A DNA stretch of 64,000 nt from Eledone cirrhosa (GCA_964016885.1 OZ024757.1:17730940-17794939); one strand, 5' to 3'. Shown: positions 10,897 through 21,922, counted from the first letter of the stretch. The notes: a model not told the origin generated them from the sequence alone. Translations and numbers: made by a program.

Positions 10897-11239
10897 TCTA
10901 TAAAAGGCAGATTGTTGTTGTTGTTGTGTGTGTGTGCATGTTCCATGTTTATACATTTGCACAATTTCAAACCAATTCAACTCAATGTCTATAAGAATGT
11001 TGTAAATGGTCTAACTTAGGTCAACGACTATTTATTTCATTCAAACTCACCCACAATTACGGAACTAATCGATAAAACTAAATACATGACGCTTTACCCT
11101 CTAATAGAATCTGATTACCTCTCTCTACTCCCCTTAAAATTCGATAAAACTACATACATGCTGCAACTTTCTCTTATATACGCTTAAATTTACAAACTTC
11201 GAAGAAAGAAAAGAGAAAGAAATGAAGGAGAGAGAGAGA

Positions 11240-11303
<64 letters not shown>

Positions 11304-11990
11304 TTTGTTTTTGAGTGTGGAACAGTCAAACATTTATTTACTTCAATGACAACGAAGAGTACTTATTACATTTCATACGAAACAATTATTCAAAAGCAAC
11401 AGATATATTTATTCAACAACAAAATAAATAGCGATAAATCTTTTTTAAAACATCTCTCAACGAACGTGGAAGAAAGAAGTATCAGTTTATTTACTATACA
11501 CAATAAGATCCTCTATGAGGTCACTAAACCTGCTAGAAACAGCAGCTAACTCTCCCCCCATATCACACCCCTCCCTACTGTCTTAAATTTAGAAAACACA
11601 TATCCTCTATGAGGTCACTAAACCTGCTAGAAACAGCAGCTAACTCTCCTCCATATCACACCTCTCCCTACTGTTTTAAATTTAGAAAACACACATTAGA
11701 CAACCATGCAGAACAACTCCATCGCAGCTCTGTTGTTCGGCTGGCATCGTCTATGCGCGTGTTGCGCAAGTACTGTGAAACAATAAATTTCAACACTTCT
11801 TTGCACAGAGATAATATCCATAGGCAAAACTACAATTGTCACTGCTGGGGCAGCTCCTGCTTCGGCAGTCCAGGTCTGCAATTCATTCACCCAGTGCCTG
11901 ACAGACAAAATAGTGCTGCCATAAAATGGGTGGTGCAACCTAACTTTGGTAACTTACTGACCCCGAGCAACGCCAGGCTTTTAATGCTAG
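10897..11990 (+). mobile_element. non-autonomous Helitron
   Basis: Starts TCTATAAAAGGCAGATTG after a host A and ends CCCCGAGCAACGCCAGGC...TTAATGCTAG before a host T. This fits Helitron rules: 5' TC, 3' hairpin about 10 nt from CTAG, insertion between A and T. It contains a (GA)n tract (11225-11300) and a tandemly doubled segment of about 95 bp (11508-11602, then 11603-11690). The left end is shared with 63298 onward, including about 7 nt before the TC, so the left boundary may be off by a few bases. Confidence 0.8.
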
Positions 11991-12029
11991 TATATATATA
12001 TATCCCTCAATTCCAGTGTATATATATAT

Positions 12030-12180
12030 AAAATTGAAAAAGTGGAGAATAACATGGTCAACAGTACAAAAAAGGGGATTTATTTGCAGTCTAACAATTG
12101 TTCCACTGATTTGCAGTCTAACAATTGTTTCCCCTTTTTTTGTACTGTTGACCATGTTATTCTCCACTTTTTCAATTTTA
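12030..12180. repeat. inverted repeat, about 47-bp arms
   Basis: AAAATTGAAAAAGTGGAGAA... through CAGTACAAAAAAGGGG is repeated inverted at 12131-12180. The spacer carries a direct repeat of TTGCAGTCTAACAATTGTT. Foldback-type element in intron 3. Confidence 0.85.
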
Positions 12181-12361
12181 TTACTCCAAGATAAACTTAC
12201 ATAGGAATACAAGTGAAATCATAAACTCATCATCTACGTAAACCTCTTGTTGAGTAAAGCAACGCCGTACGCTAAAACTATCCATTATAAGAAGTATTCA
12301 CAACCTCTAATTGGATTACCTTTAACAATATTTTGTTACCCTTTAAATATATATATATATA

Positions 12362-12480
12362 TATAATAAAATATGGAGAAAAATACTGCAGGTAGCGCAT
12401 GGATAACATGTAATAAAATGAGTCCCTCATCAGTGATTTGCCGACGATCATAGATATTTCATTGCATTAAAAATCATATA
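12362..12480 (-). mobile_element. Penelope-type terminal repeat fragment with half hammerhead
   Basis: Minus strand: CACTGATGAGGGACTC, a CTGATGA core and the start of a stem II, followed directly by ATGTTATCCATGCGCTACC. The second half of stem II and the GAAA are missing. Its outer part (AATATGGAGAAAAATACTGC and on) recurs directly at 12873-12920. Confidence 0.45.
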
Positions 12481-12866
12481 CCTCACGTCGGTGCAATAAT
12501 AACTAAAATAAGTTATTAGGACAATTAAAACGCGTAAAGCGAGTGAGACAGGAGAACAACAAAGAGTATAGCTAACCGTAGGGGAATGAAACAAGCTTCA
12601 TAATTATTCTGTTTAGCATAAGCTAGGTGAATATATGAGCGCTTTAGAAAAAAGACCTTACACGAACGAAGGCCATGTGAGAAGAGAGAAAAATATAGCT
12701 TTCGTCGTGTACAGGATGAAGCGAAGAGAGGAGAAACAGTGAGTGAGTGAAAGTGTGAGGAAGAGCTAACTGACATGACAGAGGGGGCGAAAGAAAGTAG
12801 GAGAAACAGAGAGAATGGGGGAACAGTAAGAGAGAGAGAGAAAAACACAGAATCGCAGTTTGGGTA
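12481..12866. other. non-coding, purine-rich in part
   Basis: No gene recognised. GA-rich from about 12720. Confidence 0.5.
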
Positions 12867-12924
12867 AATATATGTAATAAAATATGGAGAAAAATACTGC
12901 AGGTAGCGCATGGATAACATATAT

Positions 12925-13094
12925 ATATAGGAAAATGGTTAACCCCGATGGCCGAGCTCAAGCCGTTTTGACAGCTGATGGCTTGAGCTCTGCTGTTGGG
13001 GTTAAACATTTTCCTATTACCCACTCTACTACCCTAAGTATTGAGTACTCTGGTGCATTATGGTCCATCTGGTTCCTTACCACACCTCCTTCAT

Positions 13095-13110
<16 letters not shown>
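12925..13110. repeat. hairpin-containing dispersed repeat
   Basis: GGAAAATGGTTAACCCC... pairs with ...GGGGTTAAACATTTTCC, followed by TGAGTACTCTGGTGCATTAT and GGTCCATCTGGTTCCTTACC. An inverted relative occurs at 60955-61110. Confidence 0.65.
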
Positions 13111-13134
<24 letters not shown>

Positions 13135-13227
13135 CCTCAATTCCAGTGTATGTATATATATATATACATATCCCTCAATTCCAGTGTATATATATTACAC
13201 CAATTCCAGTGTATATAAATTGCCTCA

Positions 13228-13490
13228 ATTTCTAATTAACCGTAATTAACCACTAATTAACTGTAATAGACCACTAATTAACTGTAATAAACCACAAATT
13301 GACTGTAATAAACCACTAATTAACTGTAATTAACTGTAATACACTATTAATTAACTATAATTGACCACTAATTAACTGTAATAAACCACTAATTGACTGT
13401 AATTAACCACTAATTAACTCTAATTGACCACTAATTAACTATAATAAACCACTAATTGACAGTAATTAACCACTAATTAACTCTATTATT
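13228..13490. repeat. AT-rich minisatellite abutting exon d acceptor
   Basis: Units CCACTAATTAACTGTAATAA and variants, about 12 copies. The last degenerate unit runs into CTCTATTATTCACAG, the 3' splice site of exon d. Confidence 0.9.
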
Positions 13491-13495
13491 CACAG

Positions 13496-13571
13496 CTTGA
13501 CAGAACGCCACAAAGTTGCAATCAGAGTTATTCGAAAAATCAAATATTTTGTTTCTCGTAGGAAACTTCTG
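13496..13571 (+). CDS. KCNQ1-like: KCNQ1-like K+ channel, exon d (helix B)
   Basis: Fourth exon, 76 nt, phase 2 in and phase 0 out, acceptor ATTATTCACAG and donor GTAAGT. It encodes LTERHKVAIRVIRKIKYFVS then RRKLL, corresponding to helix B of KCNQ channels (R-H-x-A-I-x-x-I-R-x-x-x-Y-F-V-A-x-x-K-F). This is the second calmodulin-binding segment and a PIP2-responsive basic region. Conservation with KCNQ1 and KCNQ2-5 is clear by eye. The acceptor lies directly against a tandem array of ACTAATTAAC units. A stop codon interrupts the other forward frame, so only the phase predicted from the neighbouring exons is open. Confidence 0.95.
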
Positions 13572-13594
13572 GTAAGTTTTATATATTGATATTG

Positions 13595-13740
13595 TGGGGA
13601 AGATTGAACCGACCTCAGTACGTTACTGGTACTTTTATCGACCCCCCTAAGGATAAAAGGTAAAGCTAACATTGGCGGGATTTGAACTCAGAACGTAAAG
13701 GGCCATAGCTATATGCCACAAAGCGTAAAAGACGGTATCG
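13595..13740 (-). mobile_element. tRNA-derived SINE
   Basis: Minus-strand type 1/2 body with B box (GAGTTCAAATCC) and ACGTTCTGAGTTC context. The tail is abbreviated. Confidence 0.8.
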
Positions 13741-13925
13741 ATGGTATCCTTTTCCAAGGATTGTTTAGCTCAATGGTACAGTTTAATTCCCTGAAGCAGC
13801 GGCCGGCCACTTTATTCCGTCTCTAAGGGTATTTTACCCAATCTTCTAAAGATGTTTTCAGTTATTCTACTACAAAATTAATATTTGATGGATTTATGTC
13901 AAATAATTTAAAAAAAATCTGTTAA

Positions 13926-15275
13926 TTGACGTCGACTGAGGAAGGAAGGGGTGATTACGTCGACTGAGGAAGGAAGGGGTGATTACGTTGACTGAGGAAG
14001 GAAGGGGTGATAACGTCGTCTGAGGAAGGAAGGGGTGATTACGTTAACTGCGGAAGGAAGGGGTGATAACGTCGTCTGAGGAAGGAAGGGGTGATTACGT
14101 CGACTGAGGAAGGAAGGGGTGATTACGTCGACTGAGGAAGGAAGGGGTGATAACGTCGACTGAGGAAGGAAGGGGTGATGACGTCGACTGAGGAAGGATG
14201 GGGTGATAACGTCAACTGAGGACAAAGGGGTGATGACGTCGACTGAAGGAGGGGTGATAACGTCGACTGAGGAAGGAAGGGGTGATGACGTCGACTGAGG
14301 AAGGAAGGGGTGATAACGTCAACTGAGGACAAAGGGGTGATGACGTCGACTGAAGAAGGAGGGGTGATAACGTCGACTGAGGAAGGAAGGGGTGATGACG
14401 TCGACTGAGGAAGTAGCGGGTGATTACATTCACTGAGGGAGGAAGGGGTGATAACGTCGACTGAGGAAGGGGTGATGACGTCGACTGAGGAAGGAATGGA
14501 TGATAACGTCGACTGAAGAAAGAAGGGGTGATGACGTCGACTGAGGAAGGAATGGGTGATGACGTTGACTGGGGAAGGAAGGTGTAATTACGTCGACTGA
14601 GGAAGGAAGGGATGACAACGTCGACTGAAGAAAGAAGGGGTGATGACGTCGACTGAGGAAGGAATGGGTGATGACGTCGACTGAGGAAGGAATGGGTGAT
14701 GACGTCGACTGAGGAAGGGAGGGGTGATGACGTCGACTGAGGAAGTAGCGGGTGATTACTTTCACTGAGAGAGGAAGGGGTGATTACGTCGACTGAAGAA
14801 AGAAGGGGTGATGATGTCGACTGAGGAAGGAAGGAGTGATAACGTCGACTGAGGAAGTAAAGGGTGATTACGTTGACTGAGGAAGGAAGGGGTGATTACG
14901 TTGACTGAAGAAGGAAGGGGTGATGACGTCGACTGAGGAAGGAAGGGGTGATGACGTCGACTGAGGAAGGAATGGGTGATAACGTCGACTGAGGAAGAAA
15001 GGGGTGATTACGTTGACTGAGGAAAGAAGGGGTGATTACGTCGACTGAGGAAGGTAGGAGTGATTACGTCGTCTGAGGAAGGAAGGGGCGATTACGTTGA
15101 CTGAGGAAGGAAGGTGTAATTACGGCGACTGAGGAAGGTAGGGGTGATTACGTCGTCTGAGGAAGGAAGGGGTGATGACGTCGACTGAAGAAGGAAGGGG
15201 CGATAACAAACTGAGGAAGGAAGGGGTGATTACGTTGACTGAGGAAGGAAGGGGTGATGACGGTGACTGAAGGTT
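13926..15275. repeat. 28-bp minisatellite, about 48 units
   Basis: Unit ACGTCGACTGAGGAAGGAAG followed by GGGTGATT, with ATTACG, ATAACG and ATGACG alternates and short-unit variants. CpG-containing, in intron 4. Confidence 0.97.
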
Positions 15276-15734
15276 TTTATTGAAAATCCAGTATGGGCAC
15301 ACAGGGTCGCTAACATTTTCAGGCGCACTCTGGTAACTGCGAATGACCCCACTTTTCACGGGTATTACCGGGTACTGCAGCTAATATATAATATTTGTGT
15401 GAGTGCATATGTGTTTGTGTGTTTATTTAGAAAGTTACATAGACAATAGAATTACAAACACACGAACCTACACATACATATATATATATAAACAGACACA
15501 CACTGAGAAGAAATATTTATTACATACACACACAGCTGTGTGATGACTGAGGAGGGGGTGGGGTGGGGGTGAGAAACTAAGATTCGTCACAGCTGGGTGT
15601 TTGTATGTGTAGCGATTTGGCTACACACCTTTACTGTGATTGTATGTTCGTATCACCTGTGTGAGTTAACGCGAAGAAACCAACCAACAAACAAACATCT
15701 CTTTTTTTATATTATGTATACATATTACAATTAG
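15276..15734. other. unassigned intron sequence, probably Helitron interior
   Basis: Mixed sequence with microsatellite stretches ending in a Helitron-like 3' terminus at 15765. No 5' end recognised. Confidence 0.4.
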
Positions 15735-15765
15735 CCGTCATTTTTCACGGCACGGGGCCAGCTAG
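15735..15765 (+). mobile_element. Helitron-like 3' terminus
   Basis: CCGTCATTTTTCACGG hairpin, 11 nt, then CTAG followed by T. This is the structure of a Helitron 3' end, with a different sequence from the CCCCGAGCAACGCCGGG family. Confidence 0.55.
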
Positions 15766-15809
15766 TCTATATTATATAAAAAGATCTGTTTCTTCTCTCT
15801 GTCTCTCAC

Positions 15810-16003
15810 ATGAAGCATGGAACAAACTACCTGCATCAGTTGTTAGCTGTCGAGACACTGCATCCTTTAAGGCCTCCATGCTTCCCGAGATCCGCCAACA
15901 CTACAGCTAACACATACACACATGTACTTCCCTGACATTTGTGTATTATTCTATGTACTATATTGACGAGTTGTAGCACTTTACACAATAATTTCATTAT
16001 ATA
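15810..16003 (+). mobile_element. LINE 3' end fragment
   Basis: Plus-strand frame EAWNKLPASVVSCRDTASFK then ASMLPEIRQHYS and TAA (to 15908), followed by a UTR with CACATGTACTTCCCTGACAT. Homologous to 3475-3735 in opposite orientation. Confidence 0.78.
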
Positions 16004-16284
16004 TATACATGTCAAAGGTATGAAAAAGAAAAAAGTCGAAAAGGGAGGTAACCTCTATTTTTAAGCTGTGAAGACAAGGGAGAAAACTTATGTCATGTTT
16101 ATAGTTTATTGCAAGTTTATGAATCTACATGTGCTAGAAGTAATAAGGTAGAGGTTTGAAGGAGGGTAGTGGTGGTGAGGCGCCGGTAAAGAGAGGGAAC
16201 GCGCGTTTATGAAATGTAAACCAGGAATTTTCAGATGCCTTCTAAAATCTTTTGAATTATTTTATAGTCCAATATAGCTATAGT
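16004..16284. other. non-coding intron sequence
   Basis: No feature recognised. Confidence 0.4.
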
Positions 16285-16610
16285 GCATAAGGCGGTGGAC
16301 TGGTTAGAATGTCGGGTAGGATGTTTTGTGATATTTGTTCTGCATCTCTGCTCTATCAGTTCAAATTTGCCTTTCATCCATTAATGGTCGACAAAACAGT
16401 ACCAGTCAACTAATGGGGTCGATTCTTTTTCTATATCTCTTCCTCATTTCCTTTCTCTCCCATTCTATCTTTCTCTAGAAGAAATCTCCTGGAGAGGAAA
16501 TGGGCTCCGCCAGGTTAAAAATGCCCAAGAATGCAATAGGGCACCCATACGACACCATCAGGAGTTACGGGATCATACCATAGCTGTAGTCTAGTGTAGG
16601 GCTTCAATAT
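16285..16610 (+). mobile_element. tRNA-derived SINE (type 2)
   Basis: tRNA-like head with GGACTGGTTAGAATGTCGGG, partly decayed B box (CAGTTCAAATT), GCCTTTCATCCATTAATGG, CT-rich middle and tail CATCAGGAGTTACGGGATCA. Confidence 0.8.
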
Positions 16611-16792
16611 AGTTTCAGTCTACCTAATTTCACTGACAATGCTTGGGTCACTCCGAGTCTATGGCAAATAGATTTACGAGATTGAACACGGGGGAGAACA
16701 TAGTTGCGAAGCGAACTTGTTAACCCTTCAGCTACTCTTGTGACGACCTACCATCTGGCCATATATAGCTACCATAAAGTAGAGTATTTTAT

Positions 16793-17140
16793 AAGGTGGC
16801 GTGTTGGCGGAATCGTTAGAGCGTCGGGTACAATGCTTTGCGGTGTGTTCCGGATCTCTGCTCTCTCAGTTCGAATTCCACTGAGGTCGACTTTGCCTTT
16901 CATCCATTCAAGGCCGATAAAAAAAGTACCAGTCAAGTACTGGGGGGCGGTTCTTCCTCTATAACCCTCTTTCTTAATTTCATTCTCCCTCTCTCTCTTT
17001 CTCTCTCTAGCCTTCTCTGGACGAAATCTTCTAGACATGGTGAGAGATGGGTTACCCCAAGTTTTAAAATGCTCTCCCAATATGACACCCCTACGACTCC
17101 CACAAGTGTTATGGCACCATGTACAGCCGTAGTGTAATAT
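16793..17140 (+). mobile_element. tRNA-derived SINE (type 2)
   Basis: Best preserved type 2 copy: A-box-like TTGGCGGAATCGTTAGAGCG, B box CAGTTCGAATTCC, TTTGCCTTTCATCCATTC, CT-rich middle, and a tail with ATGACACCCCTACGACTCCC. Confidence 0.85.
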
Positions 17141-17164
17141 AGCTGTGTTTAGTTATGGCCCTTG

Positions 17165-17355
17165 TCCAATGATTTGTTCCAGTGGAGACTTCTGGTGTCT
17201 TTGGCCACAGGGCCACCTCCCTACTCACCACCACTGGTTCAGAATTGGCTACCCACAGGTGTGACCATCGCTAGCTCTTCCAGTGGGTCTCCCTCATCAT
17301 CTCCAGGGAAATGCTTTCTCTGTTCTGTCCGCTGGGTCCCCATTTGCTCATAATA
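17165..17355 (+). mobile_element. 3' fragment of the RLE-type LINE
   Basis: GTGGAGACTTCTGGTGTCTT and CCAGGGAAATGCTTTCTCTG match 52560-52730, the 3' end of the large LINE at 49690-52760. The coding part is too degraded to read. Confidence 0.75.
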
Positions 17356-17504
17356 GGGAGAGATGGGGGAGCAAGAGAGACGGAGGCAGTGGGACTTTGG
17401 TTCCTTTGTGCTCGGACCTAATATATATGTATATGTTTCACAAACACACTTACACTGAGGCATATATATATATATAATACAAAAAAAGATTTTGCAGTTC
17501 TGTT

Positions 17505-17640
17505 TACATGCCAACACAAGAGCAAGAATGAAGGGCTCATTCTACTGACATGGCTTTAAAAATGAGGCTTGTTTGCATAATTGCAAACAAATCGATTATT
17601 ATTATTAATATTTGAAAAACTCAGTTTACATTTATTATAT
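17505..17640. mobile_element. half copy of a foldback element
   Basis: ACACAAGAGCAAGAATGAAG through AAAACTCAGTTTACATTTAT matches the right arm of the palindrome at 61932-62325. Confidence 0.7.
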
Positions 17641-17935
17641 ATATATATATATATATGTAGATAAATCTACCAAGAGTTTACGGTAGTGTCCAATCTAGTG
17701 TCCAAGTATATATATATATATAAAATTTGGTTTTGAATTTGTTTTCTGAGATTTCTTATGTGTGACGAAAGAGCTTTGACTATATATATATATAAACAAA
17801 AGAAAATGTTGAAAGAGTTGAAAGAAATCATTTCCTAACCACTTAAATTTAATGAAATCAATATATGTATCATATCTTTAGTGAAATGAGGGAAAGTAAT
17901 ACAAAATTTCACCATTCTATTTTCTATTATTGTAG

Positions 17936-18031
<96 letters not shown>

Positions 18032-18126
18032 TGAGATTATCTTTGCACTATATATCTGATTTATTTCTACTGCTTCCTGTACTGTCTTAAATGTGAAGAC
18101 TAAAATCCGAAGAGGGCATGATAAGG

Positions 18127-18164
<38 letters not shown>

Positions 18165-18165
<1 letters not shown>

Positions 18166-18335
18166 ATAATTGTTTCTACTTTTGGCACAAGGCCAGCAAT
18201 AACCCAGTACATTACTGGTACTTTATTTTATCGACCCCGTAAGGATGAAAGGCAAAGTTAACCTCGGCAAAGGCCGTAACTCTATGCGTCAAAGCATGGC
18301 GCCCGACCCTCTACCAATACTGCCAATCCGGTATT
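18165..18335 (-). mobile_element. SINE (type 1) lacking its B box
   Basis: The tail and body are intact, but the GGGATTTGAACTCAGAATGT segment that holds the B box is deleted (CCTCGGC joins AAAGGCC). The copy should not be transcribed by pol III. Confidence 0.85.
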
Positions 18336-18570
18336 TGCCAATGTTCCTCTCCTCTGCACGACACATCCTTAAATGTCCAGCATCCTTAATACCCAGCACT
18401 CAACAAGAATTAACAAGTTTGATGAATCGCAGGATAATGACATATCTACATATGAACTTAATGTTATGAGTTCTATAAAGATATTTTCCATTTATTAATA
18501 TTATTATTATTATATATATATAATAAAGTAACAGGAGGCTGGACTGGTATAAATCCTTGAAAGGTTTATT

Positions 18571-18628
18571 ATACTATGATCATTTCAATGACCAGGTTCA
18601 GTATGAATCCGGTGACATCATCAGGTAT
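18571..18628 (-). ncRNA. hammerhead-ribozyme-like motif 1a
   Basis: Minus strand: stem I ATAC, CTGATGA, stem II around ACCGGATT/AACCTGGT (one wobble), GAA, stem III ATG-AT-CAT, A, stem I GTAT. Same as 1b except for two changes in stem II. Confidence 0.7.
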
Positions 18629-18827
18629 TCAAAATCAGAGATTTTGACGGGGAGGTAGTAGCACATTATAAGCTTGCGCACCCCTCACCAGATGGTCATA
18701 AGTAAACTTAATAATCAACACTGGAAGGTGGCCGACCGAGGTGGAAGCTTCTAAATAGTCGGTCGTCCTCTTGTCTCTGATTTTCAGCCCCATGGATTCT
18801 ATGTTATATTCCTTTGTTATATTTTGA

Positions 18828-18885
18828 ATACCTGATGATGTCACCGGATTTATACTGAATCCGGTCATTGAAATGATCATAGTAT
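18828..18885 (+). ncRNA. hammerhead-ribozyme-like motif 1b
   Basis: Stem I ATAC (18828-18831), CTGATGA, stem II ACCGGATT/AATCCGGT (8 bp), GAA (18870-18872), stem III ATG/CAT with AT loop, cleavage-position A (18881), stem I GTAT. All core bases of the hammerhead consensus are present. The stem II closing pair is weak. Confidence 0.75.
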
Positions 18886-19152
18886 AATAAACCTTTCAAG
18901 GATTTACACCAGTCCAGCCTCCTGTTATTTTATAGTAATTAACTCCGTACTTGCACCACCAACTACACTAACGAAGACGGGTGAGTTGCATTACGTTGAG
19001 TGCTCTCCATAATATTACATCGAGGTTGACCAGTTCTATCCAGTGGTGAACCAACAAACCTAAATATATATATATGTGTGTGTTTGATGGTAGCTAAGAT
19101 GCTTCTATAGGCGGTATGCTGGTTGAGCACTCTATGTTCTTACAGAGCAGAG

Positions 19153-19549
19153 TGTGATATAATATAAAACGAAAAATCAGTGATGCATCTGGACTCAATT
19201 TATTGTGTTACAATTATTTCGCCGGCAGACAGCTCGAGACACGATCATTGTATGGATCTGTCTGATTCTGGAAACTGCAGGCTGGTCGGACACTGGCAAT
19301 ATTTCTGGACCAAAATTTTTCACTGGGGTGTTAGCGTCAAAAAAAGATGTTTTTTGAAGATGTTTTTTTACGCTAACACCCCAGTGAAAAATTTTGGTCC
19401 GGAAATATTGCCAGTGTCCGACCAACCTGCAGTTTCCAGAATCAGACAGATCCATACAATGATCGTGCCTCGAGCTGTCTGCCGGCGAAACAATTGAAAC
19501 ACACAATAAATTGAGTCCAGATCGATCACTGATTTTTCGTTTTATATTA
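19153..19549. repeat. near-perfect 400-bp palindrome
   Basis: Arms of about 185-190 bp (AAAACGAAAAATCAGTGAT ... TTTTTCACTGGGGTGTTAGCG) are repeated inverted with a loop of about 30 nt near 19345-19370. Both strands therefore translate to almost the same peptide. It is a snapback/MITE-like element in intron 5; no TSD was recognised because a Helitron abuts the right end. Confidence 0.9.
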
Positions 19550-20141
19550 TCTATATATATAAAGCTGTGGTTGTCTGTCTGTCTATCGATTTTTGGCACA
19601 CATCTCCTCTTAGAATCTCTGACGGAATTGCACCGAAATTGTTATACTTGTACATTGAGCCCTAGCGAAGACATCGGAAAAAAATATTTCAAATTGACCC
19701 ACCCTATGTGACGAAATCGAATCTAATGTATCGATTTTTGAGCGTAAGTAACGAGTTATTTCCCTTTGTTATGTTTACATTGAGCGTCTTACGTTCTGTT
19801 ACGATACACGAACAGTTGTCGAGCCAGCAAAATTTTGACCTGCAAAATTCATCAGTTCGAACACAAAGCTTCCGTTTTGCTTCATTTCCATTTAAAAGCT
19901 TTTTAAAACAATATTTTTATTTGAAAACAAGTCTATTTAAAGACTACGTAAAACAAGTAAATATTTCGTAAAAAAAAGCAAAAATTATATAAGTTTATTT
20001 AAAATATATGTATCTGTAAATTTCGTTAGGCGTGCAGACAGACAGTCGTGCAGACAGACTTTAAGCCAAAAAAGAAACTTAACATTGTAACTTTAACACA
20101 GCTACTGAGCGACCCCGAGCAACGCCGGGCTTTACTGCTAG
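19550..20141 (+). mobile_element. non-autonomous Helitron
   Basis: Starts TCTATATATATAAAGCTGTG after A and ends CCCCGAGCAACGCCGGGC...TTACTGCTAG before T. The 16-nt CCCG...CGGG hairpin lies about 8-10 nt before CTAG. 592 bp, no coding capacity, inserted against the palindrome's right end. Confidence 0.85.
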
Positions 20142-20389
20142 TATATATATATATATGTATGTATGCTTGTATGTTTCAGCTCTTAATGTCTTACATGCTA
20201 AGTAGGATGGGCAGCATTCAGGTCATGAGTCATAGGTAGCCTTCTACTGACATTTAGTCATTCAGAAATTGAATACTTGTGCATCCAATCTTATTGACAG
20301 GCTGTAACTAGGGCGCCTCTTTGTTGTCTCTGCTTTCAAAGATATGTTTGTGCTCTTTTGTGCTTTCTTGAATAATACAAATAACATAA

Positions 20390-20440
20390 TCTATATATAT
20401 AAAGCTGTGGTTGTCTGTCTGTCTACCTACTTTCGCCAAT
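20390..20440 (+). mobile_element. Helitron 5' end fragment
   Basis: TCTATATATATAAAGCTGTG and GTTGTCTGTCTGTCT match the start of 19550-20141. No 3' end was found before exon f. Confidence 0.65.
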
Positions 20441-20577
20441 AATATAAACCCTGCCAGATGACTCATGCAGTAGGACTAACTCCCAGAATTATGCGGTTGT
20501 TAAGCAACCCAGGATCTGTTTTATAATGGTTGGCAAATTTCTCCGTTGACTTATATATTTGTAAATTTGTTTTCTAG

Positions 20578-20677
20578 GTTAGACCAAATCCTGGGTAAAC
20601 CTTCCGCTTTATATCATAACACAAGGGACAAGGATAAAATGACCATTTGTGCTCGCATTGTTCGAGTTGAACACCAG
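20578..20677 (+). CDS. KCNQ1-like: KCNQ1-like K+ channel, exon f (C-D linker)
   Basis: Sixth exon, 100 nt, phase 2 in and phase 0 out, acceptor TTTTCTAG and donor GTACGT. With the split arginine codon it reads RLDQILGKPSALYHNTRDKD and then KMTICARIVRVEHQ. In KCNQ1 the equivalent is RRLDQSIGKPS...IGARLNRVED, linking helix C to helix D. A near-perfect 110-bp inverted repeat begins about 60 nt downstream of the donor, within intron 6. A truncated Helitron 5' end lies about 140-190 nt upstream. Confidence 0.95.
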
Positions 20678-20705
20678 GTACGTAATTTTAATGGAGTGTG
20701 TGTAC

Positions 20706-20737
<32 letters not shown>

Positions 20738-20738
<1 letters not shown>

Positions 20739-21005
20739 CTAGACCTGAAAAATGCGCAAGCTCAAAAGAGCCACAGAATGTTATAATAAACCTTCAAAAG
20801 TGTGGGACTAGAGTTGTTGCTCAAAAATATTGTAATCATTATCTATCGTACACTCTAGATGTATTTATTGTGATATTTTTATATAGGATGCCACAGAATG
20901 TACGATAGATAATGATTACAATATTTTTGAGCAACAACTCTAGTCCCACACTTTTGAAGGTTTATTATAACATTCTGTGGCTCTTGCGCATTTTTCAGGT
21001 CTAGT
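20738..21005. repeat. inverted repeat next to exon f, about 110-bp arms
   Basis: ACTAGACCTGAAAAATGCGC ... ATCTATCGTACA (20738-20851) is repeated inverted at 20894-21005 with one 8-bp indel. It begins 60 nt past the exon f donor and would form a strong intronic hairpin. Confidence 0.92.
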
Positions 21006-21526
21006 ATATATATGGACAAATATACAAGTAAATATGATACAACCAATATTATAAGCATGTTATAACGAACTGAAAAAAAAATAGTTAATATAAATTCAAA
21101 AAATCATATATAAATTAACAATATAACTTACCAAAACAAGAAAAATATTTTGATGATAACGATGAAATACAGGAGGAAGATTCGAAAGCGAAACGATAAA
21201 TAAACGTGAAAACAAAATGGCGGATGCTTTTGAGCAACAATTACTCTCATTGGTTGATTAGCCAATAAGACGATACATTACAAAACATGTTTGGCGATCA
21301 CCACGGCCAGCGACACCGCTTGAATTTTTTATTCACAAGCTACGCATATATGTCATCATCATCACAGACACGCAGACTTAAAACATTCTGTTGTTAGTCA
21401 CTGCGTGTCTAACAGATATATGTGTGTGTATTTTATATATATATAATACATATATGAGTGAAGTAATTCCATCGGAAAAGTCCAGGAAAAAAGAGTGCTC
21501 TATGTAGGCAACAGAGCTTAATTATT
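21006..21526. other. unassigned intron 6 sequence
   Basis: AT-rich with no recognisable gene or repeat until the Penelope arm. Confidence 0.5.
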
Positions 21527-21558
21527 ATTATTATGTAATAAACAACATAAGGCAATTA

Positions 21559-21618
21559 TTCCATTTACCAGTGGTTTCTTAAAAGCAAAAGGTTTTGCTT
21601 TCAATCCTCAGAATGAAA
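21559..21618 (-). ncRNA. hammerhead-ribozyme-like motif 2a (Penelope arm)
   Basis: Minus strand: stem I TTTCATT, CTGAGGA, stem II TTGAAAGCAAAA/TTTTGCTTTTAA, GAA, stem III ACC/GGT with ACT loop, A, stem I AATGGAA. All core positions are canonical (N7 is G). Confidence 0.78.
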
Positions 21619-21922
21619 AATCCTGGTTTGTTTATTGAATATGGATTCTAAAAACAAAAATGCAATCTATATGAAAGTGAGGCTGGAAAAGGGAGAAGGA
21701 AAGGAAAAATAAAATAAAACTACACATGCAAACACACACACAAAAAAACCCAAAAGCATACTTACACACACATACATATATATAAATGTACGCATACATA
21801 TATACATATACACATATATATATATAAAAAACGTACACCTACACACACACACATATACACATACATACATTCATACATACACACACACACACATATATAT
21901 ACATGTACATATATATATACAT

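Larger units (their letters stand above)
18525..18940. mobile_element. foldback of two outward-reading hammerhead repeats (locus 1)
   Basis: Inverted arms (about 18528-18640 and 18820-18935) carry AACAGGAGGCTGGACTGGT, the CTTTCAAGGATTTA word and one hammerhead motif each. The unique core between them has a TAGTCGGTCGTCCTC stretch. Located in intron 5 of the KCNQ1-like gene. Confidence 0.8.

Noticed and set aside
9192..11019. Three long forward open frames of IYIYIY and PSIPVYIY repeats
   Set aside because: Translations of TA/CTCCCTCAATTCCAG minisatellite. Only the first 121 bases (9241-9361) are exon.
12525..12920. Minus-strand frames rich in Ser/Leu/Phe at 12.5-13.0 kb
   Set aside because: They derive from GA-rich sequence; no conserved motif and two frames are open together.
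19180..19599. Conserved protein encoded on both strands of 19180-19599
   Set aside because: The identical peptides on opposite strands are the consequence of a DNA palindrome.
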